From: Branchiostoma floridae
Taxonomy: Eukaryota; Chordata; Leptocardii; Amphioxiformes; Branchiostomatidae
Direction of reading: 5' to 3'
Assembly: GCF_000003815.2 (NCBI RefSeq)
Contig: NW_023365779.1
Coordinates: 441,595 to 505,594, forward strand
DNA length: 64,000 bases
In this document: positions 1 through 13,620 of the stretch, piece by piece
Layout of the letters: the number at the start of each line of letters is the position of its first letter
Position numbering within the stretch: position 1 is the first letter of the stretch
Translations under genes and position numbers: made by a program
Notes under the pieces: generated by a model
Databases searched by the model: none
The model's input: only the letters and a program-made list of their open reading frames with translations
What the model was told of the DNA's origin: nothing

Positions 1-2400
1 CCGGCAACTCCTTTCCCAGCAAACTCCCTTCCACGGCAAACTCCCTTTCCCGGCACAAGAAAACATAGTCAACGTTAAAAGTCGCGGACCAACGCCCCCC
101 CCCCCCCCCCGCCAAAAAAACCCCAGCCCCGTTCCAAAAACTGCAAGGGAGTCCTTGTACATTTGTACTACCCTGCATGCCGTCAAGAATTGCATACTAG
201 TAGCCTACGAAGACTAGAAGACAACAAGAGACCAGCCAGCAGACATACAAAAGACACTCGCGACTTCAACCTATCATACACACGAACAAACACTAATAAA
301 AATTGTCCTATTTCAATATGAATAAATATATGGTGCTATTACAGAATAAAAAATGCGAGCAAGAAACTGGCGAATAAATGGGGAGGGGGGCAAAATCCAG
401 AAGGGGTGGGGGGTGGATGGCGTCAGTACTCTCGACGCCACTTTCCATGACAAAAGGGATGAACTGGGTGAGGCAGACCGGGGAAATATAATTAGGTGAT
501 AACTGGCCGCTAATGTATGCATATTCCGCCAACACACAATGCAACACACGGCTCATGTCCTGTCGTGTAAGGTTGTTTCAAGGCAATCTGTAAGGGTATT
601 TCAAGCCCTTTACACGTCCTGCACACAGCAATGGTTCGTTTCCGCGAGATTCTAGGACATGTAAAGGACTGTACACGTCTCGTTCGCAGGCATGAAACCT
701 CCGGATTTTGAAGGACATCTTTAATTTCCAGGAAGGTGTAAGTCAGTTTCCATCCTGGAAATGAGGCTTTTGGTGCAGTGTATTTGCAAAATACAAGGAG
801 GCTGTTAATACTGTAATAAAAAAAGGATATTTTAAAATTTCTATCTAAAAAGGGCCGAGAAACAAGCAGATGCCTTGGTATGGCCTACAGGGATGGCAGT
901 TTCCGGTTCTGCCTTGCCTCTGTGTTGAAGCCTCCCCTGTGGTGTCTGTCCAGGTTCCATTGACAGTTAAGGTCACAGCAGTTGTGAGGGGCTTACATTT
1001 TGCTTATCACCTGCCCATACAGGTGTTCTTTGCAGTATACAGGTTAGCACAGGTACCACTTTGACCATGCATGTAATTCTATGTCTACATGCATCTAACC
1101 TACACTGGTCCATGAAAATTCCATGACTATCTTTTTTTTGTGCACCCAAGACATTCTCTGTGCACCTAGATTTTGATGTACATGTACATGTAAGCTACAC
1201 CTTGCCCTATTCTCCAAACAAAATTTACAAGCCCCAAATAATGCAGAAGTGCTCTGAGTGTTCGTTATTTTGTATGTGTGTCCTTATTTTTGTCATGTGT
1301 AAGAGGAGAAGACTCAGATAAGCAACTTTGTTTTTTGTCAAATCCTCGTTAAATAAATGTGAATAAAAAATTAAAAAAAAAAGTGCTCTGATCAGTGTTT
1401 TGGGCTCTGGACTCAAACACCACACCTGTCCATGGTGCTGAATCTGTGGTTGTTGAGAAACACAATAACGAAGTAGAATGGCATCATTTGCATGCAAACA
1501 TTGGTATTCTGGTGTGATTTTCCTGGCATTTCCCTGTGATATTGTATTGATGTACCTCATATGCAGGACCACAGGAAGAATAGACAACAGAGGTGTCCAG
1601 GAACATTCCATGACTTTATCATCTAGTGCATCCAAAATGTTGTCTTCATGTATTACTAAGTTACACCTACACCTATTCACAAACATGATTTACACTTCCT
1701 AGCCAAGACAGAAGTGCCCTGAGCAGTATTTTGGGCTCTGGACTCAAACCACCACACCTGTCCATGGTGCTGAATCTGTGGTCATTGAGAAACACAGTAA
1801 CGAAGTAGAATGGCAGCATTTGCATTCAAATACATGATGTTTGCCTTCACATAGTCTAGCTTGAAAAACTACTGCTCTGCCTATTCTTACTCTAACACAT
1901 TTATATATAGGGTGACCAGCCTCTTTACCTCTTTCCTGTAATGTGGTGTCCGCTACACTTCAGGTAACTTGTGACAGCTGTCTATTCCAGATCATTGACC
2001 TTATTTGTTTAAAAGAGAAGAAGAAGATGAATAAATACTGTTTCTGCCAGTATCATTGACCATTAAACAAAACTCAAACTGTACCTTTCTATGAACAGTT
2101 ATAACTTGTATTTTTATTTATTTCTGCAGTATGATTACGTATCTTACTGCATTTCAATGTGATTTTTCTGTTGTTCTCCTGTGATACTGTTACGTTTTAA
2201 TTTTCTTCATGGACAGGACCGCAGGGAGAATAGCTAACAGCAATGTAAAGCTGATTGTAGATCCTAACAAAGTAAAAGTCAGGATGTAAATGTAGTCAGA
2301 TGCAAGACTTCATAACAGCCCTGTATTTCCAAGATGTCCTCTTGTTAAAATTTGCATAAAAATTTCCAAGAATCAATGACTAAAGACTGTGCACCCTAAA
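1..2400. other. Gene-free stretch with an old duplication
   Basis: I see no coding region. The start has repeated GGCAAACTCCCTT words and a poly-C run near 95-110. A segment at 1382-1500 (TTTTGGGCTCTGGACTCAAA, CACCTGTCCATGGTGCTGAA) recurs at 1705-1830, a 325-bp period. Confidence 0.4.
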
Positions 2401-3126
2401 TCTTCTGGTTGAACACTGTGTTTACTTCTAGATTGATTTCCTATCAGAGTCAACCGCCGTGTGACATGTCAATAACCCGCCATGTAGGATGTGTTACTCT
2501 TGTTTTAATCATCAACATTGATCATCAAGGTAGGAACACAGAACTGATGGGATCAGGTCAGCACACTAACATTACAGGGGACCACAGGCAAACTGCACAG
2601 GATGCAGAAACAAGACTGTCTGAACTAGTGCTAAACCTAGACATAACATCAGGTACAGTAACATCGATCATCAAGGCAGGAACACAGAACTGATGGGATC
2701 AGGTCAACACACTTACATTACAGGGGACCACAGGCAAACTGGACAGGAATAAGACTGTCTGAACTAGTCCTAAACCTAGACATAACATCAGGTACAGGTA
2801 AAGCTACAGCAGGGTCCATCAACATTGATCACGGAGGCAGGACCCCCAAACTGATGGGGTCAGGTCAACATACAAACATAATTGTGAGATTAGGATGGTA
2901 AGGAACAAGCTGACAGACTGTCTGAACTAGTGACCAGGCGTAACATCAAGTACAGGTGAAGCAAGACCCCGGAACCAATGGGGTCAGGTTAACATACAAA
3001 CATTACAGCACGATCACCTAGGAAACCGCCATGTGACACGTCAATAACCCGGCCATGTAGCGCTTGTCAGTCAACCATCCGTGTCAATCATCTGAAAGTC
3101 AATCTAGAAGCAAACACAGTCCTGAT

Positions 3127-3479
3127 CAGGGCTCTAGCCAGCTCGACATTTTTTTCCGTCAGCCAATTCCAATTGTCGCGAAAACACTATTCCAGGAGTT
3201 AGAGAGACTGAACTGAGACCTTGAAAAACGGGTTTTAATGAGATTATCGTATGCGAAAGGGCACCGATACACATTATCAACAATCATAACAATAGCAAAA
3301 CAAACTGTGTGTGGCTTTTACGACCGTGGACGGCGTCCCCAAGCCGCCTGTAGCTTCCACCAAGGAGCTTTTATCAGATTTTTGTCCATCAAAGTTGACG
3401 GATTGGTTTTAAAATTTTTCCGTCACACGCAGCAAATTTCCGTCAATTGACGGAAAAACGGACGCTGGCTAGAGCCCTG
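3127..3479 (+). mobile_element. hAT-like non-autonomous transposon, copy 1
   Basis: A 353-bp element with terminal inverted repeats CAGGGCTCTAGCCAGC / GCTGGCTAGAGCCCTG, flanked by the perfect 8-bp duplication GTCCTGAT (3119-3126 and 3480-3487). The 8-bp duplication and CAGGG end are typical of the hAT superfamily. No transposase is encoded. Confidence 0.85.
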
Positions 3480-3847
3480 GTCCTGATCAACATACAAACA
3501 TTATGGCAGTATCATGGACAGTCAAACTGGACAGGATAGAGAAACAAGACTGTCTAAACTAGTGCTGCGTACCTAAACATAAGATCAGGTACAGGTACAG
3601 CAGGGTCCATCAACATCGATCACAGAGGCAGGACACCCAAAATGGTGGGGTCAGGTCAACATACAAACAGTACTGTGGGAAAAGTTACCAGAAACAGGCT
3701 GACCCTGACTCTAGCGACTAAACATGATATCAGGTACAGGTACAGGTAAAGGTTATACTGGGTTTACAGGCACAGGGTATAGAAACAAGACTAATTGACT
3801 AGTGCTGCATACCTAAACATAACATCAGGTACATGCAGGAACTGGTA

Positions 3848-4038
3848 AAGCCCCCTTTACAAATCAAGAATTTAGCTCGGCCGAGTTGTTAGCGAGCTCT
3901 TAATTAGGAGGAGGCATGACCCTGATGCCTACGATTAAATGGCAGAGTTTCTTCGTCGGCATCAGGGTTATACCTCCTCGTAATTTAGAGCTCGCTGACA
4001 ACTCGGCCAAGCTAAATTCTTGATTTGTAAAGAGGGCT
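3848..4038. mobile_element. Palindromic MITE
   Basis: AGCCCCCTTTACAAATCAAG at the left is matched by its reverse complement (CTTGATTTGTAAAGAGGGCT) at the right; the arms extend through AATTTAGCTCGGCCGAGTTG and GAGCTC to a short central loop. There is no coding potential. Confidence 0.7.
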
Positions 4039-5844
4039 TAAGGAATGTTAGGAGCCCCAAACTGATGGGTTCAGGTCAACATACAAATATTACTGAGGGT
4101 TCACCTGGGAAAGGTACAGAAAAAAGGTGACTCCGAACTAGTGTCTATAAAAAGTTTAACATGATATCGGGTACAGGTACAGCATGTATGGGAGGGCTTT
4201 TAAGATAACGTACATTTCTCTTAGAAGTCTTTTTTCTACAATTTGCTCCATCTATCTACACGATCAGGTAAGCTCTCAGTTGACCAGGAGTGTTTTTTTA
4301 TTGTTTCACTGGAGTTCAGAATCATGAAGTTGAAGCTACAAATGGCAAAGATTACAACAATGATTATCGCTCACACCCAAACTGCTTTGAACTCATCCCT
4401 GAAAGCAAGCCTGACTGATAAGTTAACAGTTACCTTAGAACCTTGAGTGTGTAATAATAGCCACTGATGTGAGTCAAGATTTGAGGTGTTCTTCTTCCTT
4501 TCAGTAAGTTACAGTCCATCTTCACAGAGAAATCCAGGTGGCCCTTTACTACTTGGTTATAAGGCCACACCGATTTAATTTCTTGGTTCACGGATTCGCT
4601 TGCTCCTATTTTTTTGGGGAAAAAATAAAAATAAAAATTACCACTCAGCAAACATTACAGAAGGCACCTTTATCTGGTACGATAAATGTCAGGGATAGTC
4701 CGAGGCAGTTTGGATGGGAGTGTTTTTATAGCCAGTTGTATTTTGCACCACTGCAGACACATTCTGAATCCCAGAATCTGCAATCTGCAATCATAGAAAG
4801 ATTTTCCTGGCAGGAAAACCTGTCATCACAAAGTGTTCGGAGGCAGAAGAGTGGCTATTTGGGCTTGTCTGCGGAAGTTTCGATGGCTTTTATGTTTGCC
4901 ATTTGCACCATTTGGGACACATTTTGAGTCGGTGAATCTTCTATCATATAAAGGTTTCCTGGTGGGAATTACTCTGTGATGTTGTATTTGATCCTCCTGG
5001 TGGCAGATTTTGGTTATCTCTGAGGACGGCTGTTTGCTAAGGCCTTCGTTGGAGTCAGGAAGGGAAGTATAGAATCGGAGGCAGTTTGGATGAGAACGCT
5101 TTTGCTGTTGCTGTAACAGTGGGGTTCATTGTGTGGCACATCTCTAGCCTGTTACTCACAGGGCTGGTGTGAGAACCAATGTAAGAATAAGGGGGCGAGT
5201 AGGAACAGAAACAAGCAACATCCTGACTCCCAGGATTTGGACCCATACTGAACTCAGGCAGTTGGATCACAAATCTAACATGCTAACCGCAACGCCAAAA
5301 GCTCAGAGCTGTTGTCGTGGTCAGTTTGGCAGCACTTGAACCCCACTGTTACACTGTTGGAGTTGAATTCTGCCATTTTGAATTCCAATAAACTAATCTT
5401 AAATCCCACACACTGTCAGGTTCTCCCAGTGGCAAGTTGGGTTCAGTTCTGAGAACTGCAGTTATAGGATGTGTGGGAGTGAGTTTGCACTGGAGGCGAT
5501 TCAGTCTGCTTTGATTCTTGCTACTTGGACCCAATCTTGAAACATATCCAAAGTTTCCTATAGGCAATTTTAGATAGACCGAGGTTCATCTGACGTGTGT
5601 AAATGGCTATTAGGATGCGTTGGAATGAATTTTGAGCTAGAGGCACTCGCTTAATTCTTGCCACTTGAAACCAATCCTCAGAAAGCTAATAGTATGCAGA
5701 TTTTCCTAGTGGCAAGTTTGGGAGAATGTTTAAACGGCTGTTAAGATGCGCTGGAGTGAGTGGGAGTTGGAGGCACTCGTTTAATTCTTGCAATTTGGAA
5801 CTTGAAAGCTAACAGTATGCAGACTTCCGAAAATAGTTTCATCA

Positions 5845-6180
5845 GGTTGGTAGAATATAGGATATCGCCAGGAACAATTGCGTAATTGACTGGGAGGGGG
5901 CGAAGGTCATAGACAGGGAAGACAATAGGCGGGCACGGTGGATTAAGGAGGCCATCTGGATAAGAAAGTCAACCCCAGTGATGAACCGGGACGAGGGGGG
6001 ATACAAACTAAGCCACGTTTGGGATTGTTTTCTCACCGCAAAAGCGCCACCTACATCGGCTACATATAGCGGTGAGAAGCAGAACTCCAGTTAGAAGCTC
6101 TGACGAAGGTGTCTGAGAGACATCGAAACGTAAGCTATGTAAGTACCCACTGGTTGTGTACAAAGAATTTCTCTTTTATC
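5845..6180 (+). mobile_element. Penelope-like element 3' fragment (GIY-YIG C-terminus plus hammerhead-like motif)
   Basis: One frame reads [38 protein letters not shown] and YKLSHVWD, the highly conserved C-terminal part of the GIY-YIG endonuclease of Penelope-like retroelements. About 50 bases downstream comes a hammerhead-type core (6096-6136). Penelope-like elements are known to carry hammerhead ribozymes in their terminal repeats. Homologous fragments lie at 48.4-48.9 and 53.8-54.2 kb. Confidence 0.7.
6096..6136 (+). ncRNA. Hammerhead ribozyme-like motif 1
   Basis: Stem I AGCT/AGCT closes a core of CTGACGA, a 7-bp stem II (GGTGTCT, loop GAG, AGACATC with one G-U pair), then GAAAC and the cleavage triplet GTA. 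All catalytic core bases match. Stem III is only two pairs (AC/GU), as in minimal dimer-type hammerheads of Penelope-like elements. Confidence 0.6.
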
Positions 6181-7860
6181 CAGTATGCAGACTTTCCTAG
6201 TGACAAGTTTGGGAAGACAGGACTATCTGTCAGAACAGCAGTTAGGACGCATTAGAGTCAGTTTTAATTCCAGTCATTTGGAATTCCGAGGAACCAGTGA
6301 TCGAAACCTATGCAGATTTTCCTAGTGGCAAGTTTGGACAGTTTTATCTGTGACTACAGCTGTTGGGGCTTGTTTAAGTGAGTTCCGCAGGATTCCAAGT
6401 TGGAGACAGTTTGAATAGACTGTTTTAATTGAACCCGTCAATTTGAATTTCAACAAACACAATCTCTGATATCTTGAATCCTGTGCAGATTCTCTGGGTG
6501 GCAAGTTTTGGGTTATCTCTATGGACAGCTGTGAGGGTGTGTTAGGCTGGGTTTGGATGAGATTGGGAGTTAGAGGCAGTTGGGACAAGACTGTCGGTCT
6601 TGCTTTTTTTGCCATTTTGAATTCCAATGAGTCATTTCCGATTTTATTATTTGTTGTCAGATTTTAAGAATATGCACTTTGAGTTAGAGGCAGTTTTGAG
6701 GAGATAGTTTGAAATTCCTGCCATCTTGAATCAACGGACACAAGATTTTCCCGTAGCAAGTTTAGTTTATCTCTAAGAACAGCTCTTCGGGCGTGTTTGA
6801 GTTTATGTTAGAATGGGGTTTTAGGTCAGAGGCAGAAGATATTCCTGTAGCAAGTTAGGTTTATCTCTCAAAATGAGTTTGCTGGAGCGAGTTATGATAG
6901 GATTTTACTTTAGGTTGGGGGCAGTTTTGAGGAGATAGTTTAAAATTCCTGCCATCTTGTATCAAGAAATACAACAAGATTTTCCTGCAGCAAGTTTGGT
7001 TTATCTCAGAGTGAGTTTGCTGGAGCGAGTTATGATAGGATTTTAGGTTGGAGGCAGTTTTGAGGAGTTAGTTTTAAATTCCTGCCATCTTGAATCAACA
7101 AAAAAACACAGGATTTTCCTGTATAGCAAGTTTGGTTTATCTCTAAGAACTGCTGTTGGAGCAAGTAGAATGAGATTTTGGGTTGGAGGCAGTTTTGAGG
7201 AGATAGTATTAAATTCCTGCCATCTTTAATCAACAAATGAAAGATATTCCTGTAGCAAGTTTAGTTTTATCTCTGAGAATGCTGTTATAGAAATTGTTGG
7301 AGCAAGTTAGAACAAAATTTTAGATTGGATGCAGTTTTGAGGAGATAGTTTAAATTCCTGCCATCTTTAATCAACAAATGAAAGATATTCCTGCAGCAAG
7401 TTTAGTTTTATCTTTGAGAATGCTGTTAGAGATTGGTGGAGCAAGTGGAATGGGATTTTGAGTTAGAGGCAGTTTTGAGGAGATAGTTTTGAATTCTTTA
7501 GGTTTATCTCTGAGAATGAGTTTGCTGGAGGGATTTATAATAGATTTTAGGTTGGAGGCAGTTCGGAGGCGAGTGCTTTCATGTCCCCCGGTGGAGATGC
7601 GCTGATTTCACATGATGGACGACCACAGACCAGATCAAACACACCAGCCAGGACAAGGAGGAACTTTCTGCATACAGAAACACTCCCTGCAATCACTGTG
7701 TGCACGCATTACGTCTTTTGTTAGCAAGTGGTTCCATGCAGGAATAGAGTTAATTGGCATCGTGTAACCGTGAAGGTCTGACCAAAATCGCAGAGAACAC
7801 ATCAAACACAGCAGCCAGGACAGGGAGGAACTCTCTGCATACAGAAACACTAGCGGAAAT

Positions 7861-9050
7861 CACTGTGTGAACTATAGGGGCAGGTACCGGTACAGAAAAT
7901 TCAGGTACAGGTACGGTCCAGGTCCAAGCACTGTGTGGACTATAGGGGGTGGGTACCGGTACAGAAAATTCAGGTACAGGTACGGTCCAGGTCCAAGCAC
8001 TGTGTGGACTATAGGGGGCGGGTACCGCTACAGAAAATTCAGGTACAGGTACGGTCCAGGTCCAAGCACTGTGTGAACTATAGGGGGTGGGTACTGGTAC
8101 AGAAAATTCAGGTACAGGTACGGTCCAGGTCCAAGCACTGTGTGGACTATAGGGGGTGGGTACCGGCACAGAAAATTCAGGATGGTACAGGTACCGTCCA
8201 GGTCCAAGCACTGTGTGAACTATAGGGGGTGGGTACAGGCACAGAAAATTCAGGTACAGGTACGGTCCAGGTCCAAGCACTGTGTGGACTATAGGGGCCG
8301 GTACCGGTACAGAAAATTCAGGTACAGGTACGGTCCAGGTCCAAGCACTGTGTGAACTATAGGGGGTGGGTACTGGTACAGAAAATTCAGGTACAGGTAC
8401 CGTCCAGGTCCAAGCACTGTGTGAACTATAGGGGGTGGGTACAGGCACAGAAAATTCAGGTACAGGTACGGTCCAGGTCCAAGCACTGTGTGGACTATAG
8501 GGGCCGGTACCGGTACAGAAAATTCAGGTACAGGTACGGTCCAGGTCCAAGCACTGTGTGAACTATAGGGGCAGGTACCGCTACAGAAAATTCAGGTACA
8601 GGTACCGTCCAGGTCCAAGCACTGTGTGAACTATAGGGGGTGGGTACCGCTACAGAAAATTCAGGTACAGGTACGGTCCAAGTCCAAGCACTGTGTGGAC
8701 TATAGGGGGTGGCTACCGGCACAGAAAATTCACAGGTACGGTCCAGGTCCAAGCACTGTGTGGACTATAGGGGGTGGGTACCGCTACAGAAAATTCAGGT
8801 ACAGGTACGGTCCAGGTCCAAGCACTGTGTGGACTATAGGGGCAGGTACCGGCACAGAAAATTCAGGTACAGGTACGGTCCAGGTCCAAGCACTGTATGA
8901 ACTATAGGGGGTGGGTACCACTACAGAAAATTCAGGTACAGGTACGGTCCAGGTCCAATCATTGTGTGGACTATAGGGGGTGGGTACTGGCACAGAAAAT
9001 TCAGGTACAGGTACGGTCCAGGTCCAAGCACTGTGTGGACTATAGGGGGT
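7861..9050 (+). repeat. 69-bp minisatellite, about 17 units
   Basis: The unit contains ACTATAGGGGGTGGGTACCG, GTACAGAAAATTCAGG and TACGGTCCAGGTCCAAGCAC. Units of 66-72 bp lack stops in several frames, so long repeat-coded frames appear on both strands (for example VPVPTPYSSHSAWTW on the minus strand). A shared flank (TACGTCTTTTGTTAGC / CGCCTTTTGTTAGC) lies on both sides. Confidence 0.85.
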
Positions 9051-10257
9051 CACATTACGCCTTTTGTTAGCTTAAGTAGTGCAATTCAGTTAGTTGGCAT
9101 CGTATAACCTTCTTGTTTTGACCAAAAAATGCAGAGGTCCTCGGAAACTGCCAAATCACAGACAGACCAAACACAATGCCTGACCTTTACCCTTGCTTTG
9201 ACCTCATGACCTGGAACGTCTGTTATCTGTCAGCTAAGGTCATTGATAAATGCCACTCTCGGAACTGACTTTTTGTTGTACACTTCCTGTTACCTTGTGG
9301 TGAGACATTTATGTACCTTTACAGGGGTCGAAATACACATACTTAACTTGCAATTTGCACATAACTTTTGAGATTTGCATGTAAAAATATTCTGAACTTG
9401 CAATATTGCATGTTGAAAATGCCTGGCCTATAGTAAAAATACTGAGGCCATGGTGCCTTTGTTTGTCTGACAGGGATCATCACCGGTCGTCAGTAGGTGT
9501 TATAAATAATCAAATTTGGCTTTGCTGCAAACTTACATGCTGATTATGTGGATATCTTTCCAAATCTGTCTATACTTTCATGCGCCAATTTCTGTCAACC
9601 AAAAGTGACAGAATGGGCAAAATTCTTATCTGTCTTGAGCAACAAAATTCTGCCAAAGGATGGAATGATAGATGCTGGCTAGAGCATTGCAGTATTTTGC
9701 ATGTAAAATTTTCAAATTGCACGTAAAATTTTTGCCAACTTGCAATTTTGCATGTAGCAAAAAAAATGTATTTCGATCCCTGCTTTATAACATTATAGCA
9801 CATCTCACTCACAGCACATGGAAGTAACTGTGGTAACACAAATAGACAGACACGACAGAAAGAATCCTCATTTCTCCAGGACCATCCTTCTGTTGTGGGG
9901 AGGAAATTTTGCTTGTTGGTACAGAATGAAAACTCACCACCTCCATTCCAAAACCCTGAAGTGCAAGTAATGAAACTGATGAAAATCTGCTTATAATTTG
10001 TAAATGACACATTAAACAGCAAAAATTACCAACATCACCTCCAAAGCAATGAGTTGGATGGAAACATAATTAAAGCTTAAGACAGCCCAGTGCTCATACC
10101 CATTCTGCAAATAATCTCCCAGTCCTTAATTATTTTTGTCTTCTCCTCCTACTGAATTTTACTGTAGGAAATCCGAGCACCACCAAACTGTTGTGTTGTT
10201 GCCTGAAATCTATAAGTGAGATGGAAAGAAAATGAAAGCTGGAGACAGAATAATTTA

Positions 10258-10467
10258 CCGTAAATGCAGAAATGTTCGCGGTGGATTAATATTCGCGGTT
10301 TTCCCGGCGGCCACTTCACCGCGAACTTAAATCCACCGCGAACATTTTTCTATTAAGGTATTAGACTGCAGTCTATGGTGTTACCGCGAACTTAAATCCA
10401 CCACGAAAAGTCATTTTTCCCGCTACCGCGAAATTAAATCCCCGCGAACTTAAATGCATTTACAGTA
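10258..10467. mobile_element. MITE with ACTGTAAATGCA-type ends, copy 1
   Basis: It starts CCGTAAATGCAGAAATGTTC and ends with ACTTAAATGCATTTACAGTA; the interior repeats TTCGCGG and CCGCGAACTTAAATCC in both orientations. It is the same family as 60,056-60,227. Confidence 0.65.
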
Positions 10468-10719
10468 CTAGATGCCACAAATGCACACAGTGCTTCTGAA
10501 AGATGCCTATTTCCATTTAATTTTCTATTTGTACCTCTTGAATTCTGATATTGAACATCTTAAAACCATGAAACTGCCTTGCTGTTGCCTGAAGTCCCAG
10601 TTGGGAGGCAGCTATAATAATGACAGCTTCCCTCGAGACACGCCAACATCAGCCACTCGGAGGTGAACAGCTTCCATTTACAGGGGCTTAGTGTCTAAAT
10701 AGTTATTACTCAGAGCAAG

Positions 10720-12520
10720 TCATTACACAAGCCACATGCAGGGCAATGGACAGGGATGGATCAACTTACACAAGCCACATGTAGGGCGATGGACAGGGAT
10801 GGATGGTAACTGGCGGGAGGTCAGGAAGTCTGTTTGATTTCCTGGATTTGGGCCACTCCTAGCCAGTTTTGGGGTTTACAGACATTTTACAGGAGAAATT
10901 TAGGTCCCTGTTTACAGTGCTAAATTGTCCACAGACTATATCCATTCATTTTCAGGTTTTACAAACATTTTACAGGAGAAATTTAGCCTGTTCTTGGTAT
11001 TAAATTGTTAGACTGTATCCAATTATTTTCTGGCTTCCCAGACACATTTTTCAAAAGAAGTCTAGCCTGTTGTCCCTGGTTCTGGATGGCAAGATCACAC
11101 AAATGTTTTAATGGTTGTTACACAAACCACATGCCGGGTACTGGACAGGGATGGATGGTAACTGGCAGGAGGTCAGGAAGTCTGTTAGATTTAATGGCTT
11201 TCGGCCACTCCTAGCCAGTTTTGGGGTTCACAGACTTTTTACAGGAAAAATTTAGCCCCTGTCCTTAGTACTGAACTGTTTGACCACAACATTTTATTTT
11301 CTGTATTCACAGATATTTTTCATGGGGACTTTAGCCCGTTTCTGGTGCTAAATTGTTGGACTATATCTATTCATTTTCAGGTTTCACAAACATTTTAAAG
11401 GAGAAATTTAGCCTGTCCTTGGTATTAAATTGTTAGACTGTATCCATTTATTTTCTGGCTTCCCAGACACACTTTTCAAAAGAAGTCTAGCCTGTTGTTC
11501 CTGGTTCTGGATGGCTAGATCACACAAATGGTCATTACACACACCACATGCAGGGCACTGGACAGGGATGGATGGAAGCTGGCCGGGGGACAGGAAGTCT
11601 GTTAGATTTCCTGGCTTTGGGCCACTCCTAGGCAGTTTCTGGGTTCACAGACTTTTTAAGGGAGGAATTTAGCCCCTGTCCTTAGTACTGAACTGTTTGA
11701 CCACGACATTTTATTTTCTGTATTCACAGATATTTTTCAGGGGGACTTTAGCCCCTGTTCCTGGTACTAAATTGTTAGACTATATCCATTCATTTTCAGG
11801 TTTCACAAACATTTTACAGGAGAAATTTAGCCTGTCCTTGGTATTAAATTGTTAGACTGTATCCATTTATTTTCTGGGTTCCCAGACACACTTTTCAGAA
11901 GAAATCTAGCCTGTTGTCCATGGTTCTGGATTGCTAGATCACACAAATGGTCATTACACACACCACATGCCGGGTACTGGACAGGGATGGATGGTAACTG
12001 ACGGGAGGTCAGGAAGTCTGTTAGATTTCAGGGCTTTGGGCCACTCTAAGTCATTTTCGGGGTTCACAGACAATTTTCAGAAGGATTTAGCTCTCTGTCC
12101 CTGGTATTAATTGTTAGACTATATTCATTTATTTCCAGGTTTCACAGACATTTTTCATGAGGAATTAAGCCTGTCCTTGGTACTAAATTGTTAGATGACA
12201 CCGTTTTATTTTTTGGGTTCCCTGACATTTTTCAGGAGAAGTCTAGCCTATTGTCCCTGGTTCTGGATGGCTAGATCACACAAATGGTCATTACACAAAC
12301 CACATGCCGGGTACTGGACAGGGATGGATGGTAGCTAGCAGGGGCAGGAAGTCTGTTAGATTTCAGGGCTTTGGGCCACTCTAAGTCATTTTTGGGGTTC
12401 ACAGACATTTTACAGGATGAATTCCGCTCTCAGTCCTTGGTTCTGAACTGTTGGACCACGACATTTTATTTTCTGGATTCACAGATATGTTTCAGGAATG
12501 ATTTGGTTCACATTTCATGG
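10720..12520 (+). repeat. Long-unit tandem repeat (about 420-440 bp)
   Basis: CCACATGC-GGGTACTGGACAGG, GGTCAGGAAGTCTGTTAGAT and CTAGCCTGTTGTCCCTGGTT recur in at least four units with about 10-20 percent divergence. Frames inside (such as LDCIQLFSGFPDTF) are repeat products and not genes. Confidence 0.65.
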
Positions 12521-12699
12521 TATTAAATGGTAAGACCACTTCAATTTAATTTGTTTTGTTTTTTTTTAATTTAGAAACCAAACCGAACCAAACCAATTAG
12601 CTTATTTTCTGGACTTTCAGACATTTTAGCAGAAACGTGGCCCACTTTCCTTTGCACTGAGTATTTAGACCACATCAGCTAATTTCTAGATTTTCTTGC

Positions 12700-13620
12700 A
12701 ATTTAGGGGTAAAGCTAGCCTTGCTCTTGGTACTGAATATTTTGGCTATGCAGATATGTTAGGGGAAATCTAGCCCTGTCCTTGGTACTGAATAGTTAGA
12801 CCATTTAGATATTTTAGGGGAAATCTAGCCCAGTCCTTGGTACTGAATAATTAGACCATTCAGATATTTTAGAGGAAATCTTGCCCTGTCCTTGGTACTG
12901 AATAGTTAGACCATTCATATAATTTAGGGGAATCTGGCCCTGTCCTTGGTACTAAAAAGTTAGACCATTCAGATATTTTATAGGAAGTCTTGCCCTGTCC
13001 TTGGTACTTAATAGTTAGACCATTCAGATACTAGTATTTTAGGGGAAATCTAGCCCTGTCCTTGGTACTGAATAGTTAGACCATTCATATATTTTAGAGG
13101 AAATCTTGCCCTGTCCTTGGTACTTAATAGTTAGACCATTCAGATACTAGTATTTTAGGGGAAATCTAGCCCTGTCCTTGGTACTGAATAGTTAGACCAT
13201 TCATATATTTTAGAGGAAATCTTGCCCTGTCCTTGGTACTGAATAGTTAGACCATTCATACATTTTAGGAGAAATCTTGCCCTGTCCTTGGTACTGATTA
13301 ATTAGACTATGCAGATATTTAGTGGATATTTAGCTCTGTCCTTGGTACTGAATAGTTAGACCATTCAGATATTTTAGGGGAATCTTGCCCTGTCCTTGGT
13401 ACTGAATAGTTAGACCATTCAGATATTTTAGGGGAATCTTGCCCTGTCCTTGGTATTGAATAGTTAGACTATTCATATATTTTAGGGGAAATCTTGCCCT
13501 GTCCTTGTTACTGATCAATTAGACTATGCAGATATTTAGTGGATATTTAGCTCTGTCCTTGGTACTGAATAATAAGACCATTCAGATATTTTAGGGAAAT
13601 CTTGCCTCTCCTTGGAACTT
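12700..13620 (+). repeat. Tandem repeat of about 60-66 bp units
   Basis: GAATAGTTAGACCATTCAGA, TATTTTAGGGGAAATCT and GCCCTGTCCTTGGTACT repeat about 14 times. It looks like an expanded sub-unit of the adjacent long-unit array, which shares CCTGTCCTTGGTA. Confidence 0.7.

Larger units (their letters stand above)
2520..4180 (+). repeat. Degenerate tandem repeat family (interrupted)
   Basis: Words such as ATCATCAAGG-AGGAACACAG, CTGATGGGATCAGGTCA and CATAACATCAGGTACAGG recur about every 130-180 bases. A hAT-like copy (3127-3479) and a palindromic MITE (3848-4038) are inserted in it. Confidence 0.55.
5340..7570 (+). repeat. Degenerate tandem repeat of about 110-150 bp units
   Basis: GAGGCAGTTTTGAGGAGATA, AATTCCTGCCATCTT and TTTCCTGTAGCAAGTTT-GTTTATCTCTGAGAA recur many times, clearest from 6650 to 7560. 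A Penelope-like fragment (5845-6180) is embedded. No gene is seen. Confidence 0.6.

Noticed and set aside
7750-9053. A 232-residue minus-strand frame with VPVPEFS repeats and plus-strand counterparts
   Set aside because: Produced by the 69-bp minisatellite; frames exist on both strands and stop at the array edges.
13330-13518. Frame with IPLKYLNGLTIQYQGQ repeats
   Set aside because: A translation of the 60-66 bp tandem repeat.
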